Below, one piece after another: positions 1 through 8,083 of a stretch of DNA of 51,508 nucleotides. Every line of letters starts with the position of its first letter. Within the stretch, counting starts at the first letter, position 1. The stretch is from Candidatus Binataceae bacterium. Lineage in GTDB: Bacteria > Desulfobacterota > Binatia > Binatales > Binataceae. Both the position numbers and the translations under genes were made by a program. Below the pieces are notes generated by a model. That model was not told the origin of the DNA and ran no database searches. It was given only the letters and a program-made list of their open reading frames with translations. The stretch spans positions 1-51,508 of the forward strand of contig DASXMJ010000094.1 in NCBI GenBank assembly GCA_036495685.1, given 5' to 3'.

Positions 1-132
1 ACTGACCTGTCGAAGTTCACCCAGCGCCAGCTCAACGCGATCGCCCAGCGCCTAAATCAGCGGCCTCGAAAGACCTTGGGATTCCAAACCCCAGCACGTA
101 CACTTAGCAGCAACGTTGCATCGACCCATTGA
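1..132 (+). pseudogene. IS30-family transposase, C-terminal fragment (cut by window edge)
   Basis: Frame 1 is open from the first base to TGA at 130-132 and encodes 43 residues. They include the block QLNAIAQRLNQRPRKTLGF, followed by QTPA, which is the well-known C-terminal end of IS30-family DDE transposases. The catalytic residues would lie upstream, outside the window, so it cannot be said whether the element is intact. No terminal inverted repeat is evident in the bases after the stop, and the next gene begins only 17 bp downstream, which suggests an old or degraded insertion. Listed as a fragment because only the tail is visible. Confidence 0.75.
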
Positions 133-149
133 ACTGGCCGGAGCAAACT

Positions 150-443
150 TTGCTGTTCATGGTCATCGAGCGGTTTAGGGATCGAGATCCACTTCCGATT
201 TATCGACATCTGCGCGATCGCGGGCGGATGGTGCCGGAGGGACTCACCTACCTCGATAGCTGGGTCGAGCCTAACTTTGATCGCTGTTTTCAGTTGATGG
301 AGTGCGATGATCTGCGGCTGATCCAGCAATGGGTCCTGAATTGGCGCGGTTCGGGCGTGACGATCGAAATCGTGCCGGTGGTTCCAAGCAAGGACACCAT
401 GGAGGTGGTCGGGCCGCGCCTGGATAAAGAGTCGACCTCCTGA
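150..443 (+). CDS. DUF3303 domain protein
   Basis: Small soluble protein of 97 residues. The sequence LLFMVIERFRDRDP near the start, YRHLRDRGRMVPEGL in the middle and WVEPNFDRCFQLMECDD are hallmarks of the DUF3303 family, whose function is unknown. The start is placed at TTG 150 because GGAG at 140-143 lies 6 bases upstream and homologues begin with M-L-F-M-V-I-E. A longer frame from TTG 129 overlaps the transposase stop and has no ribosome site. It stands alone between the IS30 remnant and an acyl-CoA dehydrogenase; a hairpin follows 54 bp after the stop. Confidence 0.75.
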   Translation: MLFMVIERFRDRDPLPIYRHLRDRGRMVPEGLTYLDSWVEPNFDRCFQLMECDDLRLIQQWVLNWRGSGVTIEIVPVVPSKDTMEVVGPRLDKESTS

Positions 444-496
444 CTTGGTTGTCGGCCTCCTCCTCCTCGGCACACGGCGCGCCGTCTGGCGGTTTC

Positions 497-527
497 GCTC
501 GGGAGCGGCTTCGTTCCGCTACCGAGC
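497..527 (+). terminator. hairpin downstream of the DUF3303 gene, possible terminator
   Basis: GCTCGG, one mismatch, AGCGG, a 7-base loop CTTCGTT, CCGCT, the mismatch partner A, then CCGAGC. This gives 11 paired bases around one mismatch. Only a scattered T-rich stretch (543-556) follows, not an immediate U tract, so termination is plausible but unproven. A perfect 12-bp palindrome, ACGGCGCGCCGT, lies just upstream at 474-485. Confidence 0.4.
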
Positions 528-608
528 CGGGCTTCGATCAGACTTCTATTTGTTTTCGAACTGGGTTATGAGTTTTCTCACCAACCCACTCAAAGTTGAG
601 AAAAGGCA

Positions 609-1799
609 ATGGATTTTTCGCTCAGCTCGAAGTCTGAAGACCTGCGCAAACGCGTGGGAACGTTCATGGATCAGCACGTCTACGCGGCGGAGAAGGAGGT
701 TCTCTCGCATGAGCGCGCCGATTCCCATGAAGAACATCCCATCATGAAGGAGATCCGGAAGAAGGCCAAAGCTGAAGGGCTGTGGAACCTGTTCCTCCCG
801 GACAAGGAATTCGGCGCAGGACTTACCAACCATGAATATGCGCCGCTGTGCGAATTGATGGGTCGCAGCCCGCTCGGGGCGCGCGCTTTCAATTGCATGG
901 CGCCCGACACGGGCAACATGGAAATCCTCGCCGAGTACGGCACCAGGGACCAGAAGGACCGCTGGCTCAAGAAGTGTCTAGATGGCGAGATTCGCACCTG
1001 CTTCTCGATGACCGAGCCTGACACCCCCGGCTCCGACCCGACCCAGCTTAGGACGCGTGCCGTGCGCCAGGGGGACTACTACGTAATCAATGGCCACAAG
1101 TGGTTCACCTCCGGGGCCATCGGAGCCGCGTTCGCGATTGCAATGGTGGTGACGGACCCCGATGCGGAGCCGCACCGGCGCGCCAGCCAGATTATCGTTC
1201 CGACCGACACTCCCGGCTTCAACCTGATTCGGCCGGTGCCGGTCATGGGCCATGTTGGCGGCGGCGGCCACTGTGAGATCATCTACAAAGATTGCAAAGT
1301 GCCGATCACCGCCCTTCTCGGCGGTGAGGGCGACGGCTTTGCGATTTCCCAAGCGCGGCTCGGCCCCGGGCGAATCCACCATTGCATGCGCACGATCGGA
1401 ATCGCGGAACGCGCGCTCGAGCTAATGTGCAAGCGGGCGAACACGCGATGGACGCACGGAAGCCTGCTTGCGGACAAGGCCAATATCCAGGAATGGATCG
1501 CGGACTCGCGAATCGAGATCGACTCGACGCGCCTGATGGTCATGAACGCCGCGTGGAAAATGGACACGTTGGGCAAGAAGGAAGCGCGCAAGGAGATTTC
1601 GATGATCAAGGTGATGGCGGCAAACATGGTGATGCGCGTGCTCGACCGCGCCATCCAGCTTTACGGCGCCGCCGGGGTTAGTGACGATTATCCGATCGCA
1701 CGGTTCTGGCGAGAGAGTCGCGCTTTGCGCATCGCCGATGGTCCGGACGAGGTTCACCGCCAGACCATCGCGCGCCGCGAGCTGCGGGCGTGGAAATAA
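609..1799 (+). CDS. acyl-CoA dehydrogenase (ACAD10/11-like)
   Basis: Flavoprotein of 396 residues expected to remove hydrogens from C2/C3 of an acyl-CoA using FAD and electron-transfer flavoprotein. Visible landmarks are the N-terminal helical domain, CFSMTEPD near residue 135 (FAD/substrate loop), the central beta domain, and a C-terminal helical domain ending in ADGPDEVHR near residue 380. That last motif is typical of the ACAD10/ACAD11-type branch rather than of medium-chain enzymes. The purine-rich AGAAAAGG lies just before ATG 609. An APH-family kinase encoded 1 kb downstream on the same strand fits the known pairing of such dehydrogenases with kinases. The substrate is not predictable. 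A strong terminator follows at 1868-1903. Confidence 0.9.
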   Translation: MDFSLSSKSEDLRKRVGTFMDQHVYAAEKEVLSHERADSHEEHPIMKEIRKKAKAEGLWNLFLPDKEFGAGLTNHEYAPLCELMGRSPLGARAFNCMAPDTGNMEILAEYGTRDQKDRWLKKCLDGEIRTCFSMTEPDTPGSDPTQLRTRAVRQGDYYVINGHKWFTSGAIGAAFAIAMVVTDPDAEPHRRASQIIVPTDTPGFNLIRPVPVMGHVGGGGHCEIIYKDCKVPITALLGGEGDGFAISQARLGPGRIHHCMRTIGIAERALELMCKRANTRWTHGSLLADKANIQEWIADSRIEIDSTRLMVMNAAWKMDTLGKKEARKEISMIKVMAANMVMRVLDRAIQLYGAAGVSDDYPIARFWRESRALRIADGPDEVHRQTIARRELRAWK

Positions 1800-1867
1800 T
1801 CGCGCCGCAGGGGTAGTAGGCCGGTTACCCGAAACCAGGCGAAGGGTAACGGCGCAAGCTGTCCTCC

Positions 1868-1903
1868 GACGCCGCCGAGAGAAATGTCGGCGGCGTCCTT
1901 TTT
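1868..1903 (+). terminator. rho-independent terminator of the acyl-CoA dehydrogenase gene
   Basis: Perfect 11-bp stem GACGCCGCCGA / TCGGCGGCGTC with an 8-base loop (1879-1886), followed by CTTTTT on the plus strand. It lies 69 bp after the dehydrogenase stop. The T tract is on the plus side only; the convergent DUF4396 gene ends at its edge. Confidence 0.85.
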
Positions 1904-2720
1904 ACGAGAAAGCGACGCCGATTGCGATCCCGGCCGCCATGATCAAAAACGACAGCACGATCACTATCCCGATCGTGATCGCCGCCACTGCGGGCGGGGC
2001 ATGACCCGAATGCTCGGTCATCGCACCCATCTGCTGGGCGCCGGCCATACCCTCGTGAGCTGCGGCGCCGGCTCGACGCACCGTCAGCATTCCGTGCTTG
2101 AGCCGGCGCGCAACCAGCCACCAATTCATCGGATAGGCAGCGATGAATCCGGTCATCAGGGCCATGCTCATGACGAACCAGAAGGCGGGTGAGAGCGGGC
2201 TCGTCGCGCGGGGAATCCGCGACTTGAGGATCATCGCGACCGCAATCATTCCCGCCATCAGACAGTTCATCGAGGTAAGCTCGGGGATGAAGGACCTGGC
2301 CAGCGCGCGAGGGTACGAGCCGCCGACCATGTCGCGCATGAAAAGGGCCTGGAAGATTCCCAATCCGAAAGCGAACCCGAGGACATACTCCATGGTGATG
2401 TCGAGCGCGGCAGGCAGCAGCAGGAAACCGCCGATGACCGCGCCGGCTAGAATGCCGACGCCGTCCCCCGCGACACAGTGCATCGTAGAGCCCAGTGTCT
2501 GCCGCCATTGCGCGGCGACGTATTGCTCGTGCGTGCCGGCCAGGGGCTCGCGGCAGCCGAGTACATAGAGAATCGCGCCGATGGGACCGGTGAAGAGCGT
2601 CACCAGTACGAAGCCCCATTTCAGGACCGGCGATTCGGGAGTGTTACGGATATCGATCGCCACGAAGGCGACCGACAGAGCGGTCAGAACAAACCAGGCC
2701 AGAATAACGCCGCTGAGCAT
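1902..2720 (-). CDS. DUF4396 domain membrane protein
   Basis: Polytopic membrane protein of 272 residues with about six or seven hydrophobic segments. The blocks WGFVLVTLFTGPIGAILYVL, then CREPLAGTHEQYV, then GSTMHCVAGDGVGI are characteristic of DUF4396, a family of unknown function often found near metal or copper genes. The start is at ATG 2720 rather than the longest frame (2792), because GAGGGG lies 5 bases upstream and the longer N-terminus is arginine-rich and unlike the family. The C-terminus after the last membrane segment is Ala/Gly-rich with a final hydrophobic stretch. Convergent with the dehydrogenase; its stop lies within the 3' edge of that gene's terminator. Confidence 0.8.
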   Translation of the reverse strand: MLSGVILAWFVLTALSVAFVAIDIRNTPESPVLKWGFVLVTLFTGPIGAILYVLGCREPLAGTHEQYVAAQWRQTLGSTMHCVAGDGVGILAGAVIGGFLLLPAALDITMEYVLGFAFGLGIFQALFMRDMVGGSYPRALARSFIPELTSMNCLMAGMIAVAMILKSRIPRATSPLSPAFWFVMSMALMTGFIAAYPMNWWLVARRLKHGMLTVRRAGAAAHEGMAGAQQMGAMTEHSGHAPPAVAAITIGIVIVLSFLIMAAGIAIGVAFS

Positions 2721-2808
2721 CGAGTCCCCTCGCCTGCCCGACCATCGCGCAGCGCGGCGATCATATGCACGACCCCGGTCCAGCGCCACCATTGATTTGC
2801 GGAACCCG

Positions 2809-2840
2809 GCCGCTCATCTGGCGCGGGTGGGCGGCTTTTT
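2809..2840 (+). terminator. terminator-like hairpin upstream of the APH kinase gene
   Basis: GCCGCTCA (2809-2816) pairs with TGGGCGGC (2828-2835), 8 bp including one G-T, and TTTTT follows at 2836-2840. It lies between a minus-strand gene start and a plus-strand gene start, so there is no obvious upstream plus-strand gene to terminate. It may be a leader hairpin, or chance. Confidence 0.3.
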
Positions 2841-2856
2841 GGCATAAATCAAGGAG

Positions 2857-3951
2857 ATGGCAGGGACCGACGAAATAACCCCCGAATTTGGCGAGGTTCG
2901 CCAAGAAGAGCAGCTCGATTGGGCGAAGCTCGCCGCCTATCTGCGCGAACGGCTGCCCGATGCGGATCGCCCGTTAACCGTGAAGCAATTCCGTGGTGGG
3001 CATTCAAACCTGACCTATCTCCTTCGCTTCGGCGATCGCGAATGGGTGATGCGCCGGCCGCCGTTCGGTCCCTTGCCGGTCGGCGGCCATGACATGGGCC
3101 GCGAGTATCGTGTGCTGTCGCGGGTCTGGGAAGTATTCACGCCGGCACCGCGTGGGATGTTGTATTGCGAAGACCCCGCGATAGTTGGCGCACCGTTCTT
3201 CGTAATGGAACGGCGCAAAGGAATTCTCATCCGGATGCGGCAGGCGCTGCCTCCGGAACTGCCGATGGATCCAGCCTCGCTGCGCAAGTTGTCGGAGGGG
3301 TTTGTCGACACACTTGCCGATCTACATGCGGTTAACTACCAAGCCATCGGACTCGGCGAGCTGGGGAAGCCCGATGGATTTCTCAAGCGGCAAATCACCG
3401 GGTGGATGGGGCGTTGGGAGAAGGCCAAGACGCGCGAAGTTCCGTTGATGGAAAAACTCGGCGGGTGGTTCCTCGATCACCTGCCGGATTCACCGCCGCC
3501 ATCACTGATTCATAACGACTACTACCTGCATAACCTCATGATCGATTTTGCCGATCCCGGGCAGGTCGTCGGGGTCTTCGATTGGGAAATGTCGACGATT
3601 GGCGATCCTTTGGTCGATTTTGGAGTAGCGCTCGGCTACTGGCGTGAGCCGGACGATCCCCCGGATCTGCTGGCGACTGGCGAAGGGGAAGTGCATACGC
3701 TGCGCCCGGGGTTCATGAGCCGCGATGAACTGATCCATCGGTATGCGACCCGCACCGGTCGCGACCTGAGCAACATGCCCTATTACTGGGCGTGGGCGCA
3801 TTGGAAGAACGCAACGGTGGTGGAACAGATCTATGTTCGTTACGTGCGCGGTCAGACCACGGACCCACGGTTTGCGGGCATGGGAACGCACCCGCCGGCA
3901 CTGGCATCGGCAGCAGCGCGCATCGCGCGGCGACTAGGATTCAGAGACTGA
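2857..3951 (+). CDS. APH-family phosphotransferase (acyl-CoA-linked kinase)
   Basis: Protein of 364 residues of the aminoglycoside-phosphotransferase-like kinase fold. FRGGHSNLTYLL near residue 45 is the nucleotide loop, HNDYYLHNLM at 219-228 holds the catalytic Asp (D221), and FDWEMSTIGDP supplies the metal-binding Asp (D242). This subgroup matches the kinase half of ACAD10/ACAD11 and the bacterial LvaA type, which phosphorylate 4-hydroxyacyl-CoA before an acyl-CoA dehydrogenase acts. That role is inferred from family and from the dehydrogenase upstream. AAGGAG at 2851-2856 touches the ATG, an unusually short spacing, so the true start or ribosome site is uncertain; no better in-frame start is visible. 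Confidence 0.85.
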   Translation: MAGTDEITPEFGEVRQEEQLDWAKLAAYLRERLPDADRPLTVKQFRGGHSNLTYLLRFGDREWVMRRPPFGPLPVGGHDMGREYRVLSRVWEVFTPAPRGMLYCEDPAIVGAPFFVMERRKGILIRMRQALPPELPMDPASLRKLSEGFVDTLADLHAVNYQAIGLGELGKPDGFLKRQITGWMGRWEKAKTREVPLMEKLGGWFLDHLPDSPPPSLIHNDYYLHNLMIDFADPGQVVGVFDWEMSTIGDPLVDFGVALGYWREPDDPPDLLATGEGEVHTLRPGFMSRDELIHRYATRTGRDLSNMPYYWAWAHWKNATVVEQIYVRYVRGQTTDPRFAGMGTHPPALASAAARIARRLGFRD

Positions 3952-4288
3952 TTCTTGTTCTGAGCGAGGAATCGTCGTCTTTCCGATCAGGAGCTGACAA
4001 GAGCATTTGTAGGGGCGCTCGGAGAGTGCGCGCTTCTGGGCCCGTCAGTCAGGAGCGCGGTCAGCTTCACAATCACGCGCCGAGGACGCGCTGAAATAAG
4101 GAACCGCACCCTGGTCTCCGGCTGAAAAAGGGCAACAAAGGTTTGGACTTGTCCGAACGAGAAGAGCTTTGCGAAGAGCGGTCGCCGGGTTTGCTATTTA
4201 CGCGCTCCTTTCGGGGCTGGGGAAACTGCGCTATCTAAGGGGATTGGGGGACACGTGTGCCCTAGCTTTAGCTGGAGGAAGTGCCCGC
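3952..4288. other. intergenic region upstream of the molybdenum hydroxylase operon
   Basis: A 337-bp stretch without a convincing gene. An upstream open extension of the next gene from 4169 has low-complexity hydrophobic content and no ribosome site. The only structure I can support is the imperfect palindrome at 4141-4158, listed separately. No clear sigma-70 promoter was recognised. Confidence 0.5.
4141..4158. promoter_or_regulatory. imperfect palindrome, possible operator
   Basis: GTTTGGAC, TT, GTCCGAAC: 8+2+8 dyad with a single mismatch, 131 bp before the first gene of the molybdenum hydroxylase operon. The size and symmetry suit a dimeric repressor site. There is no regulator gene beside it and no second copy was noticed. 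Confidence 0.3.
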
Positions 4289-5158
4289 TTGCACGCATTT
4301 AATTACGAAGCTCCTTCGACGCTGGCCGATGCGCTCAAAATCATGAAGGCGCACGGCGACAAGGCGCGGCCGATCTGCGGAGGTACCGATCTGTTGATCC
4401 AGATGCGCGCCGGTGTCCGACAGCCCGATTTTATTGTCGATATCAAGCGCATCAAGGAGATGCGCGAACTCAAGTTCAACGCCAGGACGGGCCTGCGGCT
4501 TGGTGCGGTGGTGTCGTGCATCGATGTCGCCGAGAACGCCGAGATGCAGCGGCATTACCCTGGCCTGACTGAGGCAGCGCACCTGATTGGCTCGCTGCAA
4601 ATCCAGAATCGCGCATCGGTGGGAGGAAACCTATGCAACGGTTCTCCGGCCGCGGATACCACACCCGCTCTCATCGCACTCAGGGCGCGTGGGCGCATCG
4701 TAGGGCCGCGCAGCGAGCGCGAAGTGCCGGTCGAAGAATTCGTGGTTTCCCCGGGGCGCACGATCCTGAAGCCGGGAGAATTGCTGGTCCAGCTGATGAT
4801 TCCCGCACCCGCGCCCCATTCGAGCGACGCGTACCTGCGTTTCATACCGCGCAATGAAATGGATATCGCCGTGGTAGGCGTTGGTGCGTCGGTCACGCTG
4901 AATGGTGACACGATAAAGGCGGCGCGGATTGGTCTCGGTGCCGTAGCCGCGACCCCGCTCTTCGCCGACAAGGCATCGGAGTCGCTGATCGGCAAGAAGC
5001 TGGACGAGCACGCGTTGGCGACCGCAGCTCGGCTGGCCAGCGAACAGGCGTCTCCGATAGACGACATGCGTGGAACCGCCGAGTATCGCATCCACGTGAC
5101 GGGAGTTCTGACGCGACGCGCACTGACGATCGCGACGGAGCGCGCGCGCAAACACTGA
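4289..5158 (+). CDS. molybdenum hydroxylase FAD-binding (medium) subunit, CoxM-like
   Basis: Protein of 289 residues, the FAD subunit of a three-subunit molybdenum hydroxylase of the xanthine dehydrogenase/CO dehydrogenase superfamily. It carries electrons from the 2Fe-2S clusters to an external acceptor. ICGGTDLLIQM near residue 32 and NRASVGGNLCNGSPAAD near 108 are the two FAD-binding motifs. The start is set at TTG 4289 because homologues begin with M-H-A-F-x-Y, and GGAGGA (4274-4279) lies 9 bases upstream; the 40 residues before it are unlike the family. First gene of an M-S-L ordered operon, with the next start 20 bp downstream. Confidence 0.88.
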   Translation: MHAFNYEAPSTLADALKIMKAHGDKARPICGGTDLLIQMRAGVRQPDFIVDIKRIKEMRELKFNARTGLRLGAVVSCIDVAENAEMQRHYPGLTEAAHLIGSLQIQNRASVGGNLCNGSPAADTTPALIALRARGRIVGPRSEREVPVEEFVVSPGRTILKPGELLVQLMIPAPAPHSSDAYLRFIPRNEMDIAVVGVGASVTLNGDTIKAARIGLGAVAATPLFADKASESLIGKKLDEHALATAARLASEQASPIDDMRGTAEYRIHVTGVLTRRALTIATERARKH

Positions 5159-5178
5159 GAGTGAAAGAGACGAGAAGT

Positions 5179-5679
5179 ATGGCGAAAAAAACCCTGGTTG
5201 AAGCCAATATCAACGGCGAAGTGGTGGAGTTCTTGTGCGAGCCCCGGCAGAGCTTGCTCGAATGCCTTCGCGACGTCCTGGAACTGACGGGCAGCAAGGA
5301 GGGATGCCTGACGGGAGACTGCGGCGCATGCAGCGTGCTGGTCGACGGCCGGGCGGTGTGCTCGTGCCTGATGCTTGGGGTGGAGGCTCAAGGCAAGAAC
5401 ATCCGCACCGTTGAAGGGCTCGCCGACGGGACGACACTGCATCCTCTGCAACAGAAATTCCTGGAGCATGCCAGCCTCCAGTGCGGTATTTGCACGCCGG
5501 GATTCCTGATGTCGGCGACCGCGCTGCTGGAGCGCAATTCGAACCCGACTGAGGCCGAGGTCCGCTATGCGCTAGCGGGGAACCTGTGTCGTTGCACCGG
5601 ATACGATAAGATTGTTAGGGCGGTGCTCGACGCCGCCGGGTCCATAAGGTCTGGAGTCAAGACCAGCCGCGCCGCGTAG
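5179..5679 (+). CDS. molybdenum hydroxylase 2Fe-2S (small) subunit, CoxS-like
   Basis: Protein of 166 residues, normal for the family, carrying two 2Fe-2S clusters. The N-terminal plant-type cluster is in GCLTGDCGACSV and VCSCL. The C-terminal helical cluster is in QCGICTPGF and NLCRCTGY. It relays electrons from the Mo site to the FAD subunit. ATG 5179 is preferred over GTG 5161, which would add six residues with no ribosome site. It sits between the FAD and molybdopterin subunit genes. The conserved cysteines are all present, so the complex should be functional. Confidence 0.92.
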   Translation: MAKKTLVEANINGEVVEFLCEPRQSLLECLRDVLELTGSKEGCLTGDCGACSVLVDGRAVCSCLMLGVEAQGKNIRTVEGLADGTTLHPLQQKFLEHASLQCGICTPGFLMSATALLERNSNPTEAEVRYALAGNLCRCTGYDKIVRAVLDAAGSIRSGVKTSRAA

Positions 5680-5712
5680 GCGGAACACGCGAAGAGCTAA
5701 GAGGGCATACCC

Positions 5713-8025
5713 ATGGAAGGGACCACTTCTAACGGCAAGTTCAAGGTAATCGGAACCCGGCCGATCCGTCACGACGGAATCGACAAGGTAATCGGCCGCG
5801 CCAAGTATGGCGCCGACTATGCGTTTCCTGGCATGCTGCACGGCAAGGTGCTGCGCAGCCCCCACGCGCACGCGAAGATAAAATCGATCAACACTGCGAA
5901 GGCGCTCAAGCTGCCGGGGGTCAAGGCGGTGGTGACGGCGGCCGACCTGCCGGAAGCGGCCAACCGGCTCGAACAGGCCGGCGAGATGGCGATCAACCCC
6001 CACTATCTGTCGATGAACATCCTGGCGCGTGACAAGGTGCTCTACGACGGGCATGCGGTGGCGGCAGTCGCCGCGACCAGCCCCCACATAGCCGAAGAAG
6101 CGCTCAAGCTGATCGAAGTCGAATACGAAGTGCTACCGCCAGTCATGACGGTGGATGCCGGGATGAAACCGGGAGCGCCCATTCTGCTGCCCGATTTGCG
6201 CAACCGCGAAGAGGGCGACAAGCCGACCAACGTCGCGCAGCACTACCAGTTCAAGCGCGGCGATCTCGAGGCGGGTTTCAAAGCCGCGGATTTCGTGATC
6301 GAGCGTGAATTCAACACCGCGATGGTCCATCAGGGCTATATCGAGCCGCACAACGCAGTCGGCATATACAATGCCGACGGCCAGGCAACCATCTATTGCT
6401 CGACGCAGGGTGCTTTCGATGTGCGCTCGCTGAGCGCGCAGGTGCTCGGCGTTCCAGTCGGAAAGATCAAAGTGGTACCGGCCGAGATCGGTGGTGGCTT
6501 CGGCGGCAAGACGACCATCTACCTCGAGCCGCTCTCGGTGCTGCTTTCCAAGAAGACCGGCCACCCGGTGAAGCTGGTGATGACGCGCTCGGAAGTGTTG
6601 CGCGCATCCGGGCCAACCTCCGGTTCGCGGATCAAAGTGAAGATGGGTGCGACGCGGGACGGTAAGGTAGTCGCGGCGGAAGTGTGGATGGCCTACGAGG
6701 CGGGCGCGTTTCCCGGCTCGCCAGTCGGCGCCGGCGCGATGTGCATTCTCGCGCCTTATACCATTGAGAATCTGCAGATCGACGCCTACGACGTAGTCGT
6801 GAATCGTCCCAAGACAGCGGCCTACCGCGCCCCAGGCGCGAGCAATGCCGCGATGGCCAGCGAGACGGTTATCGACGAGATCGCGGAGAAGTGCGCAATG
6901 GACCCGCTCGAGCTGCGCATCAAGAACGGCGTACGCGAAGGCTCGCCGCAGGTGGTCGGTCCGCCTTTCAAACGCATCGGATTCATCGAGACCTGCGAAG
7001 CTATCAAGCACAGCGATCATTACAACTCCAAGCTGACCGGTGCGCATCGAGGGCGCGGGGTTGCATCGGGCTTCTGGTTCAACGCCGGCATGCAATCGTC
7101 GGCGACGGTTAACATCCACACCGACGGTACAGCTAGCGTCGTCACCGGATCGCCGGATATTGGCGGTTCGCGCGCCTCGATGGCAATGATCACGGCTGAA
7201 GTGCTCGGGCTTGCGGTTACCGACGTGCGTCCGGTGGTGGCAGATACCGACTCGATCGGCCACACCGATGTGACGGGCGGAAGCCGGGTCACGTTCGCGA
7301 CCGGAATGGCGGTCTACGAAGCAGCGCAGGATGCAGTCCGCCAGCTCCGCGAGCGCGCGGCCAAGGTGTGGGAGGTGAAACCAGAGGATGTCCAGCTGGT
7401 CGACGGAGCGGTGAGCGTGAAGGATACGGCGAGCTTCGAAAAAGGCGAAGGCAAAACGCCGATGACGATCAAGGAGCTGGCGACCAAGCTCGCGCGCACT
7501 GGCGGCCCGATCACCGGACGGGCGAGCGTCAACGCGCGCGGCGTCGGCCCTGCCTTCGCGACTACCCTGGTCGATGTGGAAGTCGATCCGGATACCGGCA
7601 AGGTTCAAGTCCTGCGCTGCACCATCGCACAGGACGTCGGCAAGGCGATCCACCCGAGCTACGTTGAAGGGCAGATGCAGGGCGGCACCGCGCAGGGAAT
7701 CGGCTGGGGCCTCAACGAAGAATACTTTTACGATGACAAGGGCGTGCTGCGTAACACCGGATTGCTCGATTACCGGATGCCAACCTGCCTCGACCTGCCG
7801 CTGATCGAGACGGCGATCGTGGAGGTACCCAACCCGGGACATCCGCTGGGCGTGCGAGGGGTCGGTGAGGTTTCGATCGTTCCACCCCCGGCGGCCCTGG
7901 CCAATGCGATCTATCGTGCCACCGGAGTCCGTATGACCGAGACCCCGATGTCGCCGCCGCGTGTGCTCAAGGAAATGCTCAAGAAGCGTACTGGCGAAGA
8001 GAGTCAGTCAGCAGCAGCGGACTGA
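5713..8025 (+). CDS. molybdenum hydroxylase molybdopterin-binding (large) subunit
   Basis: Protein of 770 residues with the aldehyde oxidase/xanthine dehydrogenase a/b hammerhead at about 20-130 and the molybdopterin domain after it. GGGFGGK is at 260-266, and GVGE near the C-terminus carries the catalytic Glu (E719). The active-site loop is A-Y-R-A-P-G-A at 370-376. It is neither the AYxCSFR of form I CO dehydrogenase nor the AYRGAGR of form II, so CO oxidation is not supported. A purine, aldehyde, aromatic or N-heterocycle substrate is more likely, but none can be named. ATG 5713 follows the small subunit by 33 bp, and a terminator-like hairpin follows the stop. Confidence 0.9.
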   Translation: MEGTTSNGKFKVIGTRPIRHDGIDKVIGRAKYGADYAFPGMLHGKVLRSPHAHAKIKSINTAKALKLPGVKAVVTAADLPEAANRLEQAGEMAINPHYLSMNILARDKVLYDGHAVAAVAATSPHIAEEALKLIEVEYEVLPPVMTVDAGMKPGAPILLPDLRNREEGDKPTNVAQHYQFKRGDLEAGFKAADFVIEREFNTAMVHQGYIEPHNAVGIYNADGQATIYCSTQGAFDVRSLSAQVLGVPVGKIKVVPAEIGGGFGGKTTIYLEPLSVLLSKKTGHPVKLVMTRSEVLRASGPTSGSRIKVKMGATRDGKVVAAEVWMAYEAGAFPGSPVGAGAMCILAPYTIENLQIDAYDVVVNRPKTAAYRAPGASNAAMASETVIDEIAEKCAMDPLELRIKNGVREGSPQVVGPPFKRIGFIETCEAIKHSDHYNSKLTGAHRGRGVASGFWFNAGMQSSATVNIHTDGTASVVTGSPDIGGSRASMAMITAEVLGLAVTDVRPVVADTDSIGHTDVTGGSRVTFATGMAVYEAAQDAVRQLRERAAKVWEVKPEDVQLVDGAVSVKDTASFEKGEGKTPMTIKELATKLARTGGPITGRASVNARGVGPAFATTLVDVEVDPDTGKVQVLRCTIAQDVGKAIHPSYVEGQMQGGTAQGIGWGLNEEYFYDDKGVLRNTGLLDYRMPTCLDLPLIETAIVEVPNPGHPLGVRGVGEVSIVPPPAALANAIYRATGVRMTETPMSPPRVLKEMLKKRTGEESQSAAAD

Positions 8026-8047
8026 TCGGACAATAAAAGGAGCGAAG

Positions 8048-8080
8048 GAGCCGGGCCCCCGTGGTCCGGCTCTTTTGTTT
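8048..8080 (+). terminator. terminator-like hairpin between the large subunit and the MoaD-like gene
   Basis: Stem GAGCCGGGCC (8048-8057) / GGTCCGGCTC (8063-8072), ten pairs with one G-T, loop CCCGT, then TTTTGTTT. It lies 22 bp after the large-subunit stop and only 3 bp before the MoaD-like ATG. It could end the operon, attenuate it, or control translation of the next gene, which has no visible ribosome site of its own. Confidence 0.75.
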
Positions 8081-8083
8081 GAG

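Noticed and set aside
5179..8025. CO dehydrogenase (coxSL) identity
   Set aside because: The large subunit lacks both known CO dehydrogenase active-site loops; it carries AYRAPGA instead.
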